A DNA stretch of 64,000 nt from Chryseobacterium sp. MYb264 (GCF_035974275.1 NZ_CP142422.1:992001-1056000); one strand, 5' to 3'. Positions 16,960 to 24,750 are shown, counted from the stretch's first letter. Notes: generated by a model from the sequence alone, not told the origin. Numbers and translations are program-made.

Positions 16960-17547
16960 ATGACCAAAATTTTCAGTTTTTATCTACTGCTCCTCACTAC
17001 CTCGCTTTTTTCTCAGCAAGTTCAAATTAAATTTGTAATGGGAAGAGGGAAATTTATTTTTGATAGGGAATCTTATTTGATACAGAAAAAAAATGCCCTC
17101 GACGCTCAAAGATCTCAAAGGAAAAGCGACAGTATCAATAATTTAAAAAATGGGAGCTATTCCTCCTTTATCTATTGTGGAATGGCAGAGTTTCCCCTAT
17201 TTGAGGATGCCACCTCAAAATTTAGGAACAAATTATTGAAAGACATAAAAATTGATTCCAACACAAAATTCGGAGAGAATATTTTCTGCTTGGTTTTAGA
17301 TAAGAAGGGAAAAATTCTGGAATTTTATCCTGAGAAAATTGCAGATCAAAAGATTTTTAAGCAGGTCAGGAAAATGGTATTGAGTGATGATTATAACAAA
17401 TGGCAGCCCGCTAATTTTTATGTTGTAAAAGTGGGTTATATTTTTAAGTTTAAACTGATCATCGACAAAAGCTTCGAAAATTATCATCTGAAAAATGAGT
17501 GGGCAATGCCAAATGACAGTAATTTTGGCGAATTTAAGAATATGTAA
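16960..17547 (+). CDS. Exported protein of unknown function
   Basis: 195 residues with a signal peptide, MTKIFSFYLLLLTTSLFSQQ, ending at a typical flavobacterial SQQ cleavage area. The mature part is mixed alpha/beta and lysine-rich, with SYSSFIYCGMAEF near residue 66 and a FCLVLDKKGKILEFYPEK strand pair near 108, which recalls the energy-transducing TonB-C-like repeats of short periplasmic proteins only loosely. It begins six bases after the ATP-grasp-like gene, so co-transcription is likely, but a periplasmic protein need not be part of that pathway. No family recognised. Confidence 0.65.
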   Translation: MTKIFSFYLLLLTTSLFSQQVQIKFVMGRGKFIFDRESYLIQKKNALDAQRSQRKSDSINNLKNGSYSSFIYCGMAEFPLFEDATSKFRNKLLKDIKIDSNTKFGENIFCLVLDKKGKILEFYPEKIADQKIFKQVRKMVLSDDYNKWQPANFYVVKVGYIFKFKLIIDKSFENYHLKNEWAMPNDSNFGEFKNM

Positions 17548-17689
17548 TTTTCATATTATTAAATCGTGAAATTTTGCATCATTCGATAAATTTTAACATT
17601 TTTTTATAATTTGATTTAATTTTTTGGCACACATTTTACATGATTACTAATAACAAATTTTATTATTAATCATTAAAAAAATAGAAATC

Positions 17690-17926
17690 ATGGGAAATAA
17701 GACAAAAGGTTTATTAGCGTTAGTAGGTTTAGGAGCATTGGCATATTGGAAGTATAAAAATTCTTCCGCTGAAGAAAAGCAAGCAGTAAAAGACAAAATA
17801 AATACGGCAAAAGACAACCTGAACAAATGGGGAAATGATATAAAAGATAAGGCTAACAATGTTGCTTCTCAGGTACAGGACAAAGTAGACGATGTGAAAA
17901 ACAAAGCACAGGAAACCATTAGTTAA
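17690..17926 (+). CDS. Small YtxH-like stress protein
   Basis: 78 residues. An N-terminal hydrophobic stretch (GLLALVGLGALAYWKY, residues 7-22) is followed by a long amphipathic helix with repeats of the type DKINTAKDNL, DIKDKANNV and DKVDDVKNKAQE, rich in Lys, Asp and Ala and free of Cys and Pro. This is the pattern of YtxH-like and LEA-like small proteins often induced by stress in Bacteroidota; a role is inferred, not shown. It is monocistronic, with a strong terminator at 17961. The 142 bases before it contain no clear promoter box. Confidence 0.7.
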   Translation: MGNKTKGLLALVGLGALAYWKYKNSSAEEKQAVKDKINTAKDNLNKWGNDIKDKANNVASQVQDKVDDVKNKAQETIS

Positions 17927-17960
17927 TTCGACTAGTTTATTTTAACATTCATATATTTAA

Positions 17961-17998
17961 AAGTCATCCTAATTTTTATAATTACGATGACTTTTTTT
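17961..17998. terminator. Terminator between convergent genes
   Basis: Perfect eight-base stem AAGTCATC / GATGACTT followed by TTTTT. It ends the small YtxH-like gene and overlaps the last codons of the convergent methyltransferase gene. Confidence 0.85.
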
Positions 17999-18779
17999 GT
18001 GCTTTTATCGCATAAACCAATGGGATTTTATTTCCAAACTGAGGAATGCGCCACTTACCTTTCTCGAATTCATCAACATGCTTAAAACATGGATATGGTG
18101 ACCAGTCAAATTCTTTAAATTTTTCTATCTGAATATTATTCTGGAGAAGATTATCAAGCACTTCTGCCATAGAGTGATTCCACATCACATAATCCTGAAC
18201 AATATCAGCATTCTGATCTGCGTAAGTTCCTTCGTAGGTTTCAGCAATAGGCTTTTCATTAAAGTAATTATATTTTATCCCCTCAAAATCATCATCAAAC
18301 ATCCAAACGACAGGATGGAATTCTGCCATTACAAATTTTCCCTCAGGTTTTAAAAAATGATTGATAATTTTTGCCCATTTTTCTAAGTCCGGAAGCCAAC
18401 CGATCGTTCCATAACTCGTAAATACCAAGTCAAACTTCTGATCCAGAACGTTCGGGAGATTATATACATCTGAGCATAAAAATTCGGTATCCGTACCTGC
18501 TTTTTGTGCTAAATCTTTTGCTGTCTCAATAGCTTTGTCGGATAAATCAATTCCTGTAACCTTTGCGCCCATTCGGGAAAGAGAGATGGAATCCTGACCA
18601 AAATGACATTGCAAATGGAGAATAGTTTTGCCTTTTACATCTCCTAAAAGCTCCAGTTCAATGGAATTAAGAGAAGTTCTTCCTTCTAAAAACTCATTGA
18701 CAAAATAAAAATCAGACTTTAAATGCGGTTCTACTTTGGCATTCCAAGAATTTTTATTGATTTCGAGATAATTTTCCAT
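17982..18779 (-). CDS. Class I SAM-dependent methyltransferase
   Basis: 265-residue cytoplasmic methyltransferase. Seen: the SAM-binding glycine-containing strand GKTILHLQCHFGQDSISLSR near residues 50-69, VTGIDLSDKAIETAK (motif II, acidic residue binding the ribose) near 74, FLCSDVYNLP near 98, and FDLVFTSYGTIGWLPD near 115. The substrate is unknown; it is of the small-molecule Methyltransf_25 sort. I use the ATG at 18777-18779 (MENYLEINKNSW), where homologues of this type start; an in-frame ATG lies 30 bases upstream. It is convergent with the YtxH-like gene and lies downstream of hisS, with the hisS terminator between. Confidence 0.85.
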   Translation of the reverse strand: MENYLEINKNSWNAKVEPHLKSDFYFVNEFLEGRTSLNSIELELLGDVKGKTILHLQCHFGQDSISLSRMGAKVTGIDLSDKAIETAKDLAQKAGTDTEFLCSDVYNLPNVLDQKFDLVFTSYGTIGWLPDLEKWAKIINHFLKPEGKFVMAEFHPVVWMFDDDFEGIKYNYFNEKPIAETYEGTYADQNADIVQDYVMWNHSMAEVLDNLLQNNIQIEKFKEFDWSPYPCFKHVDEFEKGKWRIPQFGNKIPLVYAIKAQKKSS

Positions 18780-18822
18780 AAGTTTTAGTTTTTTTGATAG
18801 TACTTTCAAACGAATAGATACT

Positions 18823-18854
18823 AAAAAAGCATCACCGTGAAGATAATGCTTTTC
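18823..18854 (-). terminator. Terminator after hisS
   Basis: AAAAGCAT / ATGCTTTT stem with a 13-base loop. The A-run at 18823-18828 gives the U-tract on the minus strand, 22 bases past the hisS stop. Confidence 0.75.
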
Positions 18855-18875
18855 TAATTATATTTTGGTAAAGAA

Positions 18876-20243
18876 TTATTTTAGAAATTCTTCCAAAGAA
18901 ACTGTTTTCTGCTCACCCGCTTCTAAATTCTTAAAAGTAACAGTTTGATTTTTTAACTCTTCTTCACCTAGGAAAATCAAATTTTTAATTCCTTTCTTTT
19001 CAGCATACGTAAACTGTTTTCCTAATTTCGTATTCTCAGGATAAAGCTCTGCAGAAATACCTTTTTCTCTTAATTGTAAGATCAATTTTAAAGCTTCTGT
19101 TGTGCCTTCTCCACCAAAATTAGCAAATAAATACTCAACTTTTGAGGTTGCCTCTTCAGGGAAAAGTCCAAGTTCTTCAACAACAAGATAAATTCTGTCA
19201 AGACCGAACGAAATACCAATTCCAGGGATATTTTTCACTCCGAAAACTTCCGTTAAATTATCATATCTTCCACCGCCGCCGATAGATCCCATCTGAACTT
19301 CATCTGCTTTCACTTCGAAAATGGCGCCTGTATAATAATCTAAACCTCTGGCTAAGGTAATATCAAAAACAAGATTGCTCATATCAACTCCAAGGTTGAG
19401 AGATTGGGTAAGAACAAATTCCAGTTCTTCAACACCTTTTAATCCAATTTCATTACCTGCAAATTTTTCTTTTAACTGAAGAAGGTTTTCTAAGGCATCA
19501 TCAGACTGGGTAAATAAGAAATCCAATTTGTCAATCGATTCCTGAGAAATTCCTCTTTCCAGTAATTCTTTTACTACGCCTTCTTTACCAATTTTATCCA
19601 ACTTATCCAGCGCAACGGTAAAATCAATTAGTTTGTCTGTAATTCCGGCATACTCAGCTAAGCCTGAAAGGATTTTTCTGTTGTTTACGTGGATCGTAAC
19701 CGATACTTTTAAATCTGAAAAAGATTTTAAATATAACTGAATTAAATCCACTTCCTGAAAAAGGCTTTCACTTCCTACAACATCCGCATCACACTGATAA
19801 AATTCTCTGTATCTCCCTTTCTGAGGACGATCTGCCCGCCAAACTGGCTGAATCTGATAACGCTTATAAGGGAAAGTCAACTGCCCATGATTCATTGCTA
19901 CAAATCTTGCAAAAGGTACGGTAAGATCGTAGCGAAGGGCTTTATCCGTCAAATTATCTGAACTGAACGGTTTATCCAATGCTTTTTGGAAATCCTGAAG
20001 CATCTGTTCTTTTTTCCCTTCCTTCGCTTCATTAATGCTTGAATTTAAAATCTTAAAGATCAAACGATCTCCCTCTTCACCATACTTTCCTGTTAAAGTA
20101 GAAAGATTTTCAAAACTTGGCGTTTCCAGAGGCTGAAATCCGAATAATTCAAAATTTTTCTGTAAAATATTGATAATAAATCTCCTTCTTGAAACTTCCA
20201 GTGCTGTAAAATCTCTCGTTCCTTTTGCTAAACTTGGCTTCAT
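18876..20243 (-). CDS. hisS: Histidyl-tRNA synthetase
   Basis: Class II aminoacyl-tRNA synthetase charging tRNA-His, cytoplasmic dimer. 455 residues, normal. Seen: [11 protein letters not shown] at the N-terminus, class II motif 2 in [14 protein letters not shown] near residue 130, the histidine-binding [11 protein letters not shown] near 310, GGGGRYDNL just after, motif 3 [12 protein letters not shown] near 345, and a C-terminal anticodon-binding domain. Start chosen at the ATG at 20241-20243, because the upstream in-frame extension is not typical of the family. No T-box or other leader element seen. Transcribed toward the methyltransferase with its own terminator. Confidence 0.96.
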   Translation of the reverse strand: MKPSLAKGTRDFTALEVSRRRFIINILQKNFELFGFQPLETPSFENLSTLTGKYGEEGDRLIFKILNSSINEAKEGKKEQMLQDFQKALDKPFSSDNLTDKALRYDLTVPFARFVAMNHGQLTFPYKRYQIQPVWRADRPQKGRYREFYQCDADVVGSESLFQEVDLIQLYLKSFSDLKVSVTIHVNNRKILSGLAEYAGITDKLIDFTVALDKLDKIGKEGVVKELLERGISQESIDKLDFLFTQSDDALENLLQLKEKFAGNEIGLKGVEELEFVLTQSLNLGVDMSNLVFDITLARGLDYYTGAIFEVKADEVQMGSIGGGGRYDNLTEVFGVKNIPGIGISFGLDRIYLVVEELGLFPEEATSKVEYLFANFGGEGTTEALKLILQLREKGISAELYPENTKLGKQFTYAEKKGIKNLIFLGEEELKNQTVTFKNLEAGEQKTVSLEEFLK

Positions 20244-20311
20244 TATATTGTTATAAATGATAATTAATAATTGATAAGACTGCAAAAATAGTGAATTGAA
20301 AGGACTTTTAA

Positions 20312-20347
20312 TCTAAATAAAAGCCACAGAATTTATTTCTATGGCTT
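20312..20347 (-). terminator. Terminator after the HRDC gene
   Basis: Hairpin AAGCCACAGAA / TTTCTATGGCTT at 20321-20347 with an A-rich tract on its left, so the U-tract is on the minus strand. It ends the ssb-HRDC transcript before hisS. Confidence 0.6.
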
Positions 20348-20424
20348 CCCTGTATTATTTCAGCACTTGTGTCCTTGGTCTGTTTTGTAAATATTTACGA
20401 ATATAGTTAATATTTGTTAAATAC

Positions 20425-20877
20425 TCAAGCATTTTCTAATATATCTATTATTTCCATACCATAATTTTCAATTTTATGTTTACCAAATCCTTTAATCTCC
20501 AACAGTTCTTCCTTTTTGGCAGGTTTATACTTTGCCACAGAAACCAATTCTTTATTGGTAGCCACAAAATAAATCGGCAAATTCTGTTCTTTTGCTCGCT
20601 CCGACCTCCATTGCTTTAATGCTTCCAGAATCTTCAAATCGTCATGAGAAAGTTCATCATTTTCTGCAGAATATTTCAAAATCCGAGGCTCTTTTACTAT
20701 TGTTTTTTCAGTGTTCAATTCCTGAAAGTAAAGCACTACCGACCAGTAATTTTCATTATTCACAAAAGCGGTCTCTACATTGAGTATTTCATTTTTACCC
20801 AGAAAATCATCTAATGAATGCTGATCTTGATAGAGAAACTCCTCTGACAGTCTAATTTTAAAAATTTTTATTTTCAT
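20425..20877 (-). CDS. HRDC-domain protein
   Basis: 150 residues. The C-terminal 80 residues form an HRDC (helicase and RNase D C-terminal) domain: ILEALKQWRSERAKEQNLPI near residue 75, YFVATNKELVSVA, and the closing helices ELLEIKGFGKHKIENYG near 122. The N-terminal half (LSEEFLYQDQHSLDDFLGK) is a small alpha/beta region also seen in stand-alone HRDC proteins of Bacteroidota. HRDC domains bind nucleic acid; there is no helicase or nuclease domain here. It lies 23 bases after the short SSB gene on the same strand, so the two are probably co-transcribed, which supports a role in DNA handling. Confidence 0.8.
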   Translation of the reverse strand: MKIKIFKIRLSEEFLYQDQHSLDDFLGKNEILNVETAFVNNENYWSVVLYFQELNTEKTIVKEPRILKYSAENDELSHDDLKILEALKQWRSERAKEQNLPIYFVATNKELVSVAKYKPAKKEELLEIKGFGKHKIENYGMEIIDILENA

Positions 20878-20900
20878 CTTAGAGTGATTTTACATGTTTA

Positions 20901-21233
20901 TTATTTTCCTCCCAATAATACAAGCTCCTCCACTCGAATTTCCGTGATATACCGTTTCACTCCATCCTTGTCTTCATAAGATCTGTAGGTTAGCTTGCCA
21001 TTAATAGCAATTTCTTTCCCCTTTATCACATATTTTTGGAATATTTCGGCCGTTTTACCGAATGCAACTAAAGAATGCCATTGTGTTTCTTCAATTTTTT
21101 CACCTTTTGCGTTGGTGTAATGATCATGGGTTGCTAAAGACACAGTGGCCTTCAATCCTCCGTTTTCGAAATTTACAATTTCAACTTCTTTGCCTGTGTA
21201 CCCAAGTAAGGATACTGAATTTCTTAGTGACAT
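20901..21233 (-). CDS. ssb: Short single-stranded DNA-binding protein
   Basis: 110-residue OB-fold SSB. Seen: MSLRNSVSLLGYTGKEVEIV at the start, WHSLVAFGKTAEIFQKYVIK near residue 68, GKLTYRSYEDKDGVKRY near 82, and ITEIRVEELVLLGGK at the end. It stops right after the OB fold and lacks the flexible linker and acidic DDxIPF tail that replicative SSBs use to recruit partners. It is therefore probably an accessory or paralogous SSB, with the main ssb elsewhere. I use the ATG at 21231-21233; an upstream in-frame start would add 23 atypical residues. Followed after 23 bases by the HRDC gene. A 13-bp perfect hairpin lies 109 bases upstream. Confidence 0.88.
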   Translation of the reverse strand: MSLRNSVSLLGYTGKEVEIVNFENGGLKATVSLATHDHYTNAKGEKIEETQWHSLVAFGKTAEIFQKYVIKGKEIAINGKLTYRSYEDKDGVKRYITEIRVEELVLLGGK

Positions 21234-21341
21234 AATTATTTTTGTTTTTGGATTAGTACTCAGATAAAAGACGCTCAATGCTTTCTCAAATCTCTGAAGC
21301 AAAGGTTGTTGATTATTGAAACCATAGTCGGTTGCAAACTA

Positions 21342-21379
21342 TTTAAATCCGTTTGTAGTCGTTTGTAAACGGATTTAAA
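21342..21379. other. Perfect 13-bp inverted repeat upstream of ssb
   Basis: TTTAAATCCGTTT and AAACGGATTTAAA face each other around a 12-base spacer that itself contains a direct echo of the arm (GTTTGTAGTCGTTTGTAAAC). It lies about 110 bases upstream of the ssb start. It could be an operator or a strong RNA hairpin; no U-tract follows. This and the next two entries account for the 414-base gap 21234-21647. Confidence 0.6.
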
Positions 21380-21382
21380 ATA

Positions 21383-21419
21383 AAAAAGAAACACAAAAAG
21401 CCATCTGATAGAAGGCTTT
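21383..21419 (-). terminator. Possible terminator, minus strand
   Basis: AAAGCC / GGCTTT stem with an 11-base loop and an A-rich tract to the left, giving a U-rich tract for minus-strand transcripts that come from the pnuT operon through the repeat. Confidence 0.45.
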
Positions 21420-21454
21420 AATAAAAATTATGCGAAAAATATTTTTTTTTGACT

Positions 21455-21650
21455 AAGAGCCTGTTTAAAATTTTACCGTTTTATTTATTGTCCTTAATGA
21501 AGTTGATCTTTGCTCCATTTTGATGCTCTTTTGAGCGTATTTTTCACTTCCTATTTTTGATTTAGCCCGCTAAATCTGCAAACACGAAGCAAAAAATCCA
21601 TCTCAAAATAGCTATAAAAATTTTTAGCAATAAAATTTAAACAGCCTCTA
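21455..21650. repeat. MITE-like element, copy 1
   Basis: About 196 bases with imperfect terminal inverted repeats: left AAGAGCCTGTTTAAAATTTTA, split as AAGAGCCTG and TTTAAAATTTTA, and right (reverse complement) TAGAGGCTGTTTAAATTTTA. No open frame. A 38-base core at 21533-21570 matches a second copy at 23553-23590 with six mismatches. Non-autonomous mobile repeats of this kind are common in Chryseobacterium-like genomes. Its right terminal repeat supplies the stop codon of the acyl-CoA-dehydrogenase-like gene. No target duplication was clear. Confidence 0.6.
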
Positions 21651-22703
21651 AATCATAAATAATCGGTCATGTAAATCTGGAAGCTCACCATCGGTCAGGG
21701 CGGGTCTGAAATTAGAATGCATGGTAGCCGTAAAAAAATCACTAAAAATCCGACAGATGACAGAATCTGTATGCGTAGCCTGAATTCCTAATTGAATATA
21801 AACCTGAAGAACTTTATGAGACAAGTTTTCAACAAGAGAAATTCCAAATTCGTGAATTTCAGATTGTTTTTCTGAAGAAACTAATTCCGAGTTATTTAAA
21901 ATACATTCTATTTCATCTGCGAAATGTAAAGTCACTTCAAGATTACTTTCAATCCAATTATGAAGCGGATCCACCTTAAGATAGGATCTAATAATAACAG
22001 CTTCTTCCAGAAAATGGGCAGCCATTCCCAAATAATTAACCAGCAAAGTAAGATCTGCAAAAACCCTGAACGGAATCCTGTCTAATGCGTCATCAGTAAA
22101 AAACTGATCATACACAAAGCTGTAATCTTCAGAAATTTCTGCATTATTCACCTTAAAAGAATGGGTTCCGGTTGCTTTCATTCCCATCGATTTCCAATTG
22201 GGAATAATTTCCGCCTGATCTTTAGGAATAATAAATGATCTTATTATTTCATTCCCATTTTCATCTATAATAGGTGTACCGTTCTTTGTAAGTTTTGCAT
22301 TTAAAGTAAAATGGCTCAAATGGGGTGCTCCCGTGGCAAAATGCCAAAGTCCATTTATCAGGTAGTTTCCATCATGCAATTGCTCTGCTGTTCCGCCAAT
22401 CATTCCGCTTCCTCCGAAACAGGTTTTAGAATCACTAAAAAGTTCCTTGCCAATATTCGGTTTTAAATTTCTTGAGAAAAAATTAGCCCCCGCACATAAG
22501 GTAAGCATCCAGCCTAAGCTTCCATCGGTTTTTGCCCATTCAAATAATGAAGATAGACCTTCGCCAAAACGATAGCCTAAACCTCCATATATTTTAGGAA
22601 CCCAAACCTGAAGCCATCGTTGTTCGTGGATATCATTTATAATCACATCCGGAACTTTTGAAGCACCCAGCATTTCTGTCCTAATCTCGTTACGTGTAAG
22701 CAT
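21648..22703 (-). CDS. Acyl-CoA dehydrogenase-like flavoprotein
   Basis: 351 residues, shorter than the 380-400 usual for this superfamily. Seen: an N-terminal helical domain with KIYGGLGYRFGEGLSSLFEW near residue 37 and DGSLGWMLTLCAG near 60, the middle beta domain CFGGSGMIGGTAEQ...YLINGLWHFATGAPH near 90-126, SMGMKATGTHSF near 172, and a C-terminal helical part. These fit acyl-CoA dehydrogenases or related flavin-dependent monooxygenases (HsaA/HpaH-like). The catalytic base is not identified. It overlaps the pnuT gene by 14 bases, so it is under the TPP riboswitch, which is unexpected. The TAG stop lies within a MITE-like terminal repeat, so the C-terminus may be truncated. Confidence 0.75.
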   Translation of the reverse strand: MLTRNEIRTEMLGASKVPDVIINDIHEQRWLQVWVPKIYGGLGYRFGEGLSSLFEWAKTDGSLGWMLTLCAGANFFSRNLKPNIGKELFSDSKTCFGGSGMIGGTAEQLHDGNYLINGLWHFATGAPHLSHFTLNAKLTKNGTPIIDENGNEIIRSFIIPKDQAEIIPNWKSMGMKATGTHSFKVNNAEISEDYSFVYDQFFTDDALDRIPFRVFADLTLLVNYLGMAAHFLEEAVIIRSYLKVDPLHNWIESNLEVTLHFADEIECILNNSELVSSEKQSEIHEFGISLVENLSHKVLQVYIQLGIQATHTDSVICRIFSDFFTATMHSNFRPALTDGELPDLHDRLFMI

Positions 22704-23286
22704 CTGTCTCTTTATGATTTAAAATCTTTCTCCATTTAATATAAGCTGAAACAGCAACGATGAATAGAAAAGCCGTCAAAACCGCGTAGAGATACAACTC
22801 TTTGTGAATCATCAACGGAATTGAGATGATGTTACTGATATTCAGAAGAATCCAGTTTTCAATTTTCCGTCTCGCCATCAGCCACATTCCTGCCCATGCA
22901 AAGGCACTCACCAAGGAGTCCCAAACCGGCACATCGGAGTCGGTGTAATGCGTGAGGAAAAGCCAAAAAATCATGAAAGTCAACACAACAATTCCTGCAG
23001 AAACCAGTTTTTCTGCTCGTGTTGTTGAAGAAATCACGGTTTCCTTTTTTTGTTTTCCGAATTTCCAATACAGCCATCCGTATACGCTCATCGCCAGATA
23101 ATACAGATTTAGGGTAAATTCGGCGTATAGCCTAGACGTAATCATGACGTACAGCGTCAAAATAATTCCTGCGATCCCAAAAAGATAATTATTGGAGTTG
23201 TTTTTTCGGGCCAGTAAAACCTGAACTACCGAAAATAAAACCCCGAACCATTCTGCCCAGGTTGTTTGTTGTAAAATGTCCTGCAT
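22690..23286 (-). CDS. pnuT: PnuC-family vitamin transporter, probably thiamine (PnuT)
   Basis: 198-residue inner-membrane protein of the PnuC family, which moves vitamins by facilitated diffusion with trapping by phosphorylation. Several hydrophobic segments, with WAEWFGVLFSVVQVLLARKNN at the start (split as WAEWFGVLFSVVQ and LLARKNN), NNYLFGIAGI, and YGWLYWKFGKQ near residue 70, where the family's substrate-binding tryptophans lie. PnuC homologues carry nicotinamide riboside, riboflavin or thiamine; the TPP riboswitch directly upstream argues for thiamine. ATG at 23284-23286 (the codon before it is TTG). The gene overlaps the acyl-CoA-dehydrogenase-like gene by 14 bases. A thiamine pyrophosphokinase often follows pnuT in this phylum but is absent here. 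Confidence 0.88.
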   Translation of the reverse strand: MQDILQQTTWAEWFGVLFSVVQVLLARKNNSNNYLFGIAGIILTLYVMITSRLYAEFTLNLYYLAMSVYGWLYWKFGKQKKETVISSTTRAEKLVSAGIVVLTFMIFWLFLTHYTDSDVPVWDSLVSAFAWAGMWLMARRKIENWILLNISNIISIPLMIHKELYLYAVLTAFLFIVAVSAYIKWRKILNHKETDAYT

Positions 23287-23312
23287 CAAATTAACTTACA
23301 TAAATTAAATGA

Positions 23313-23322
23313 TGAGATGATA
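23313..23322 (-). promoter_or_regulatory. Anti-thi-box segment of the pnuT leader
   Basis: In the RNA this reads UAUCAUCUCA and is perfectly complementary (10 bases) to UGAGAUGAUA at 23388-23379, which includes the conserved CUGAGA thi-box of the aptamer. It lies between aptamer and start codon. It probably forms the alternative, ligand-free structure. No terminator is visible in this 41-base stretch. Confidence 0.55.
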
Positions 23323-23327
23323 AGTAA

Positions 23328-23418
23328 AAATCCCTACGCCGGCATTATCCGGATCAGGTGTGGAAGCTCGTCCCCGGGTATCATCTCAGCCGCCAATACA
23401 GACAGCACCCCATTGAGG
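23328..23418 (-). promoter_or_regulatory. TPP (THI-element) riboswitch
   Basis: Read on the minus strand: GGGGTGCTGTCTG, then GGCTGAGATGATACCCGG, then CTGATCCGGATAATGCCGGC and GTAGGGA. These are the conserved blocks of the thiamine-pyrophosphate aptamer in the right order and spacing. The pnuT ATG is about 41 bases downstream, so TPP should lower production of the transporter and of the flavoprotein encoded behind it. Confidence 0.96.
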
Positions 23419-23465
23419 ATCCAAATTTGATGTTTTTTTTCGAGAATAAAAAATAATAGGGAATG

Positions 23466-23660
23466 ATTATTAAGAGTCTGTGAAAATTTATTCCTCTATC
23501 TTGGGCTCATTTTTAAGCCCACCTCTGATCTTTAATTTTTAATGACATTCCTGAACGCATTTTTCTCTTTCTATTTTTGATTTATCACGCAAAATTTTCT
23601 AATAAGAGATAAAAAACGTCTCAAAACAATAAGACTCAGAAAACTGAGCAGACTCCTATT
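23466..23660. repeat. MITE-like element, diverged copy 2
   Basis: Related to the element at 21455-21650. The left end reads AAGAGTCTGTGAAAATTTA and the right end, reversed, AGGAGTCTGCTCAG. The core 23553-23590 matches copy 1 with six mismatches in 38 bases. It also holds a short hairpin GGGCTCATTTTTAAGCCC at 23504-23521. With the riboswitch it fills the 484-base gap 23287-23770. Confidence 0.5.
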
Positions 23661-23770
23661 ACAACAATTATTTTTCACAGAAATTAAGATGATTTTACCT
23701 GATTTATTTGTTGTAAAAGCCCATTTGAAAACGGATAATTATGTACCTTTAACACTCAATAAAAGTTAGT

Positions 23771-24373
23771 ATGAAGAAGACAATAAAAAGGACATTCAGA
23801 GTTTCCAGATATGTAATTTATAAAGAAACGCTCGTAGATTATAAAGAGCATTTTTGGTCATTTCTAGGGGCCTTTTTTGGAATCGGAATCATTGCTTTTA
23901 TACAGTCTCATACTTTATCGGCAACAGAAAATATTTTTTTGATCGGATCATTCGGAGCTTCAAGCGTTTTGATTTACGGAGCCATCCAAAGTCCTTTGGC
24001 ACAACCCAGAAACTTCGTCGGAGGGCATCTTATTTCGGCATTAATTGGAGTCACAGTTTACAAAATCGTTCCTGATATTATCTGGCTTTCAGCGCCTTTA
24101 GCTGTTGCTTTTTCTATTATTTTGATGCAATACACGAAAACTTTACATCCCCCCGGCGGTGCAACTGCTCTTATTGCCGTGAGCTCTACCGGAAAAATTC
24201 CTGAATTGGGTTACTGGTATGTGTTTTCCCCCGTACTTACAGGCTGCATTATTCTATTATTGGTCGCACTATTCTTTAATAATATCACTCCAAACAGAAG
24301 CTACCCTACCCATAGCAGATTTAAGAAATTATTACAAAAGAAACATGCACATCCACACAAAATGAAAAAGTAA
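23771..24373 (+). CDS. HPP family integral membrane protein
   Basis: 200 residues with four to five membrane segments: FWSFLGAFFGIGIIAFIQ near residue 28, IFLIGSFGASSVLIYGAI near 56, a pair between 85 and 120, and ILLLVALFF near 157. The family-naming HPP motif is present in KTLHPPGGATALIAV near residue 125, together with the conserved Gly-Ser-Phe-Gly-Ala and QPRN motifs. HPP proteins are found across bacteria and plants; a plant member has been linked to nitrite transport, but the bacterial role is unsettled. An imperfect promoter (TTTG at 23724, TACCTTTA at 23744) precedes it. It is followed after six bases by the zinc-ribbon gene, so these form an operon. Confidence 0.88.
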   Translation: MKKTIKRTFRVSRYVIYKETLVDYKEHFWSFLGAFFGIGIIAFIQSHTLSATENIFLIGSFGASSVLIYGAIQSPLAQPRNFVGGHLISALIGVTVYKIVPDIIWLSAPLAVAFSIILMQYTKTLHPPGGATALIAVSSTGKIPELGYWYVFSPVLTGCIILLLVALFFNNITPNRSYPTHSRFKKLLQKKHAHPHKMKK

Positions 24374-24379
24374 AAAATT

Positions 24380-24724
24380 ATGAATTGTCTCGAATGTGAA
24401 GAAAAAATTATTGGTCGTTCAGATAAAAAATTCTGTAATGATGCCTGCCGAAATGCTTATAACAATAAACAAAATAAGGATTCCGGCAATCTGATGCGGA
24501 ATATTAATAATAAACTTCGTAAAAATTACAGAATTCTAAAGGAAGTGAATATAGACGGAAAGACAAAAGTTCTTCGGTCAAGACTGGACGGCCTGGGTTT
24601 TGATTTCGAATATTTCACCAATATAAAAGTATATAAAAATGGCTCTGAATATAAGTTTGTTTACGATTACGGATATAAACTTTTAGAGGACGACTTTGTT
24701 TTGATTGTAAAAAAACAAGAATAA
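24380..24724 (+). CDS. Small zinc-ribbon protein
   Basis: 114 residues. The N-terminus carries two cysteine pairs, MNCLECEEKI and KKFCNDACRNAY, spaced as a treble-clef-like zinc ribbon (residues 3-26) of the kind found in short DUF2116-type proteins. The rest is Lys/Asn-rich and helical then strand-forming (VYKNGSEYKFVYDYGYKLL near 86). No enzyme motif. It starts six bases after the HPP gene and ends 26 bases before the epimerase gene, so it is in a plus-strand run. Nucleic-acid or protein binding is possible, but no function is claimed. Confidence 0.75.
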   Translation: MNCLECEEKIIGRSDKKFCNDACRNAYNNKQNKDSGNLMRNINNKLRKNYRILKEVNIDGKTKVLRSRLDGLGFDFEYFTNIKVYKNGSEYKFVYDYGYKLLEDDFVLIVKKQE

Positions 24725-24750
24725 ACCACCAATACATTTAAATAAGCATT

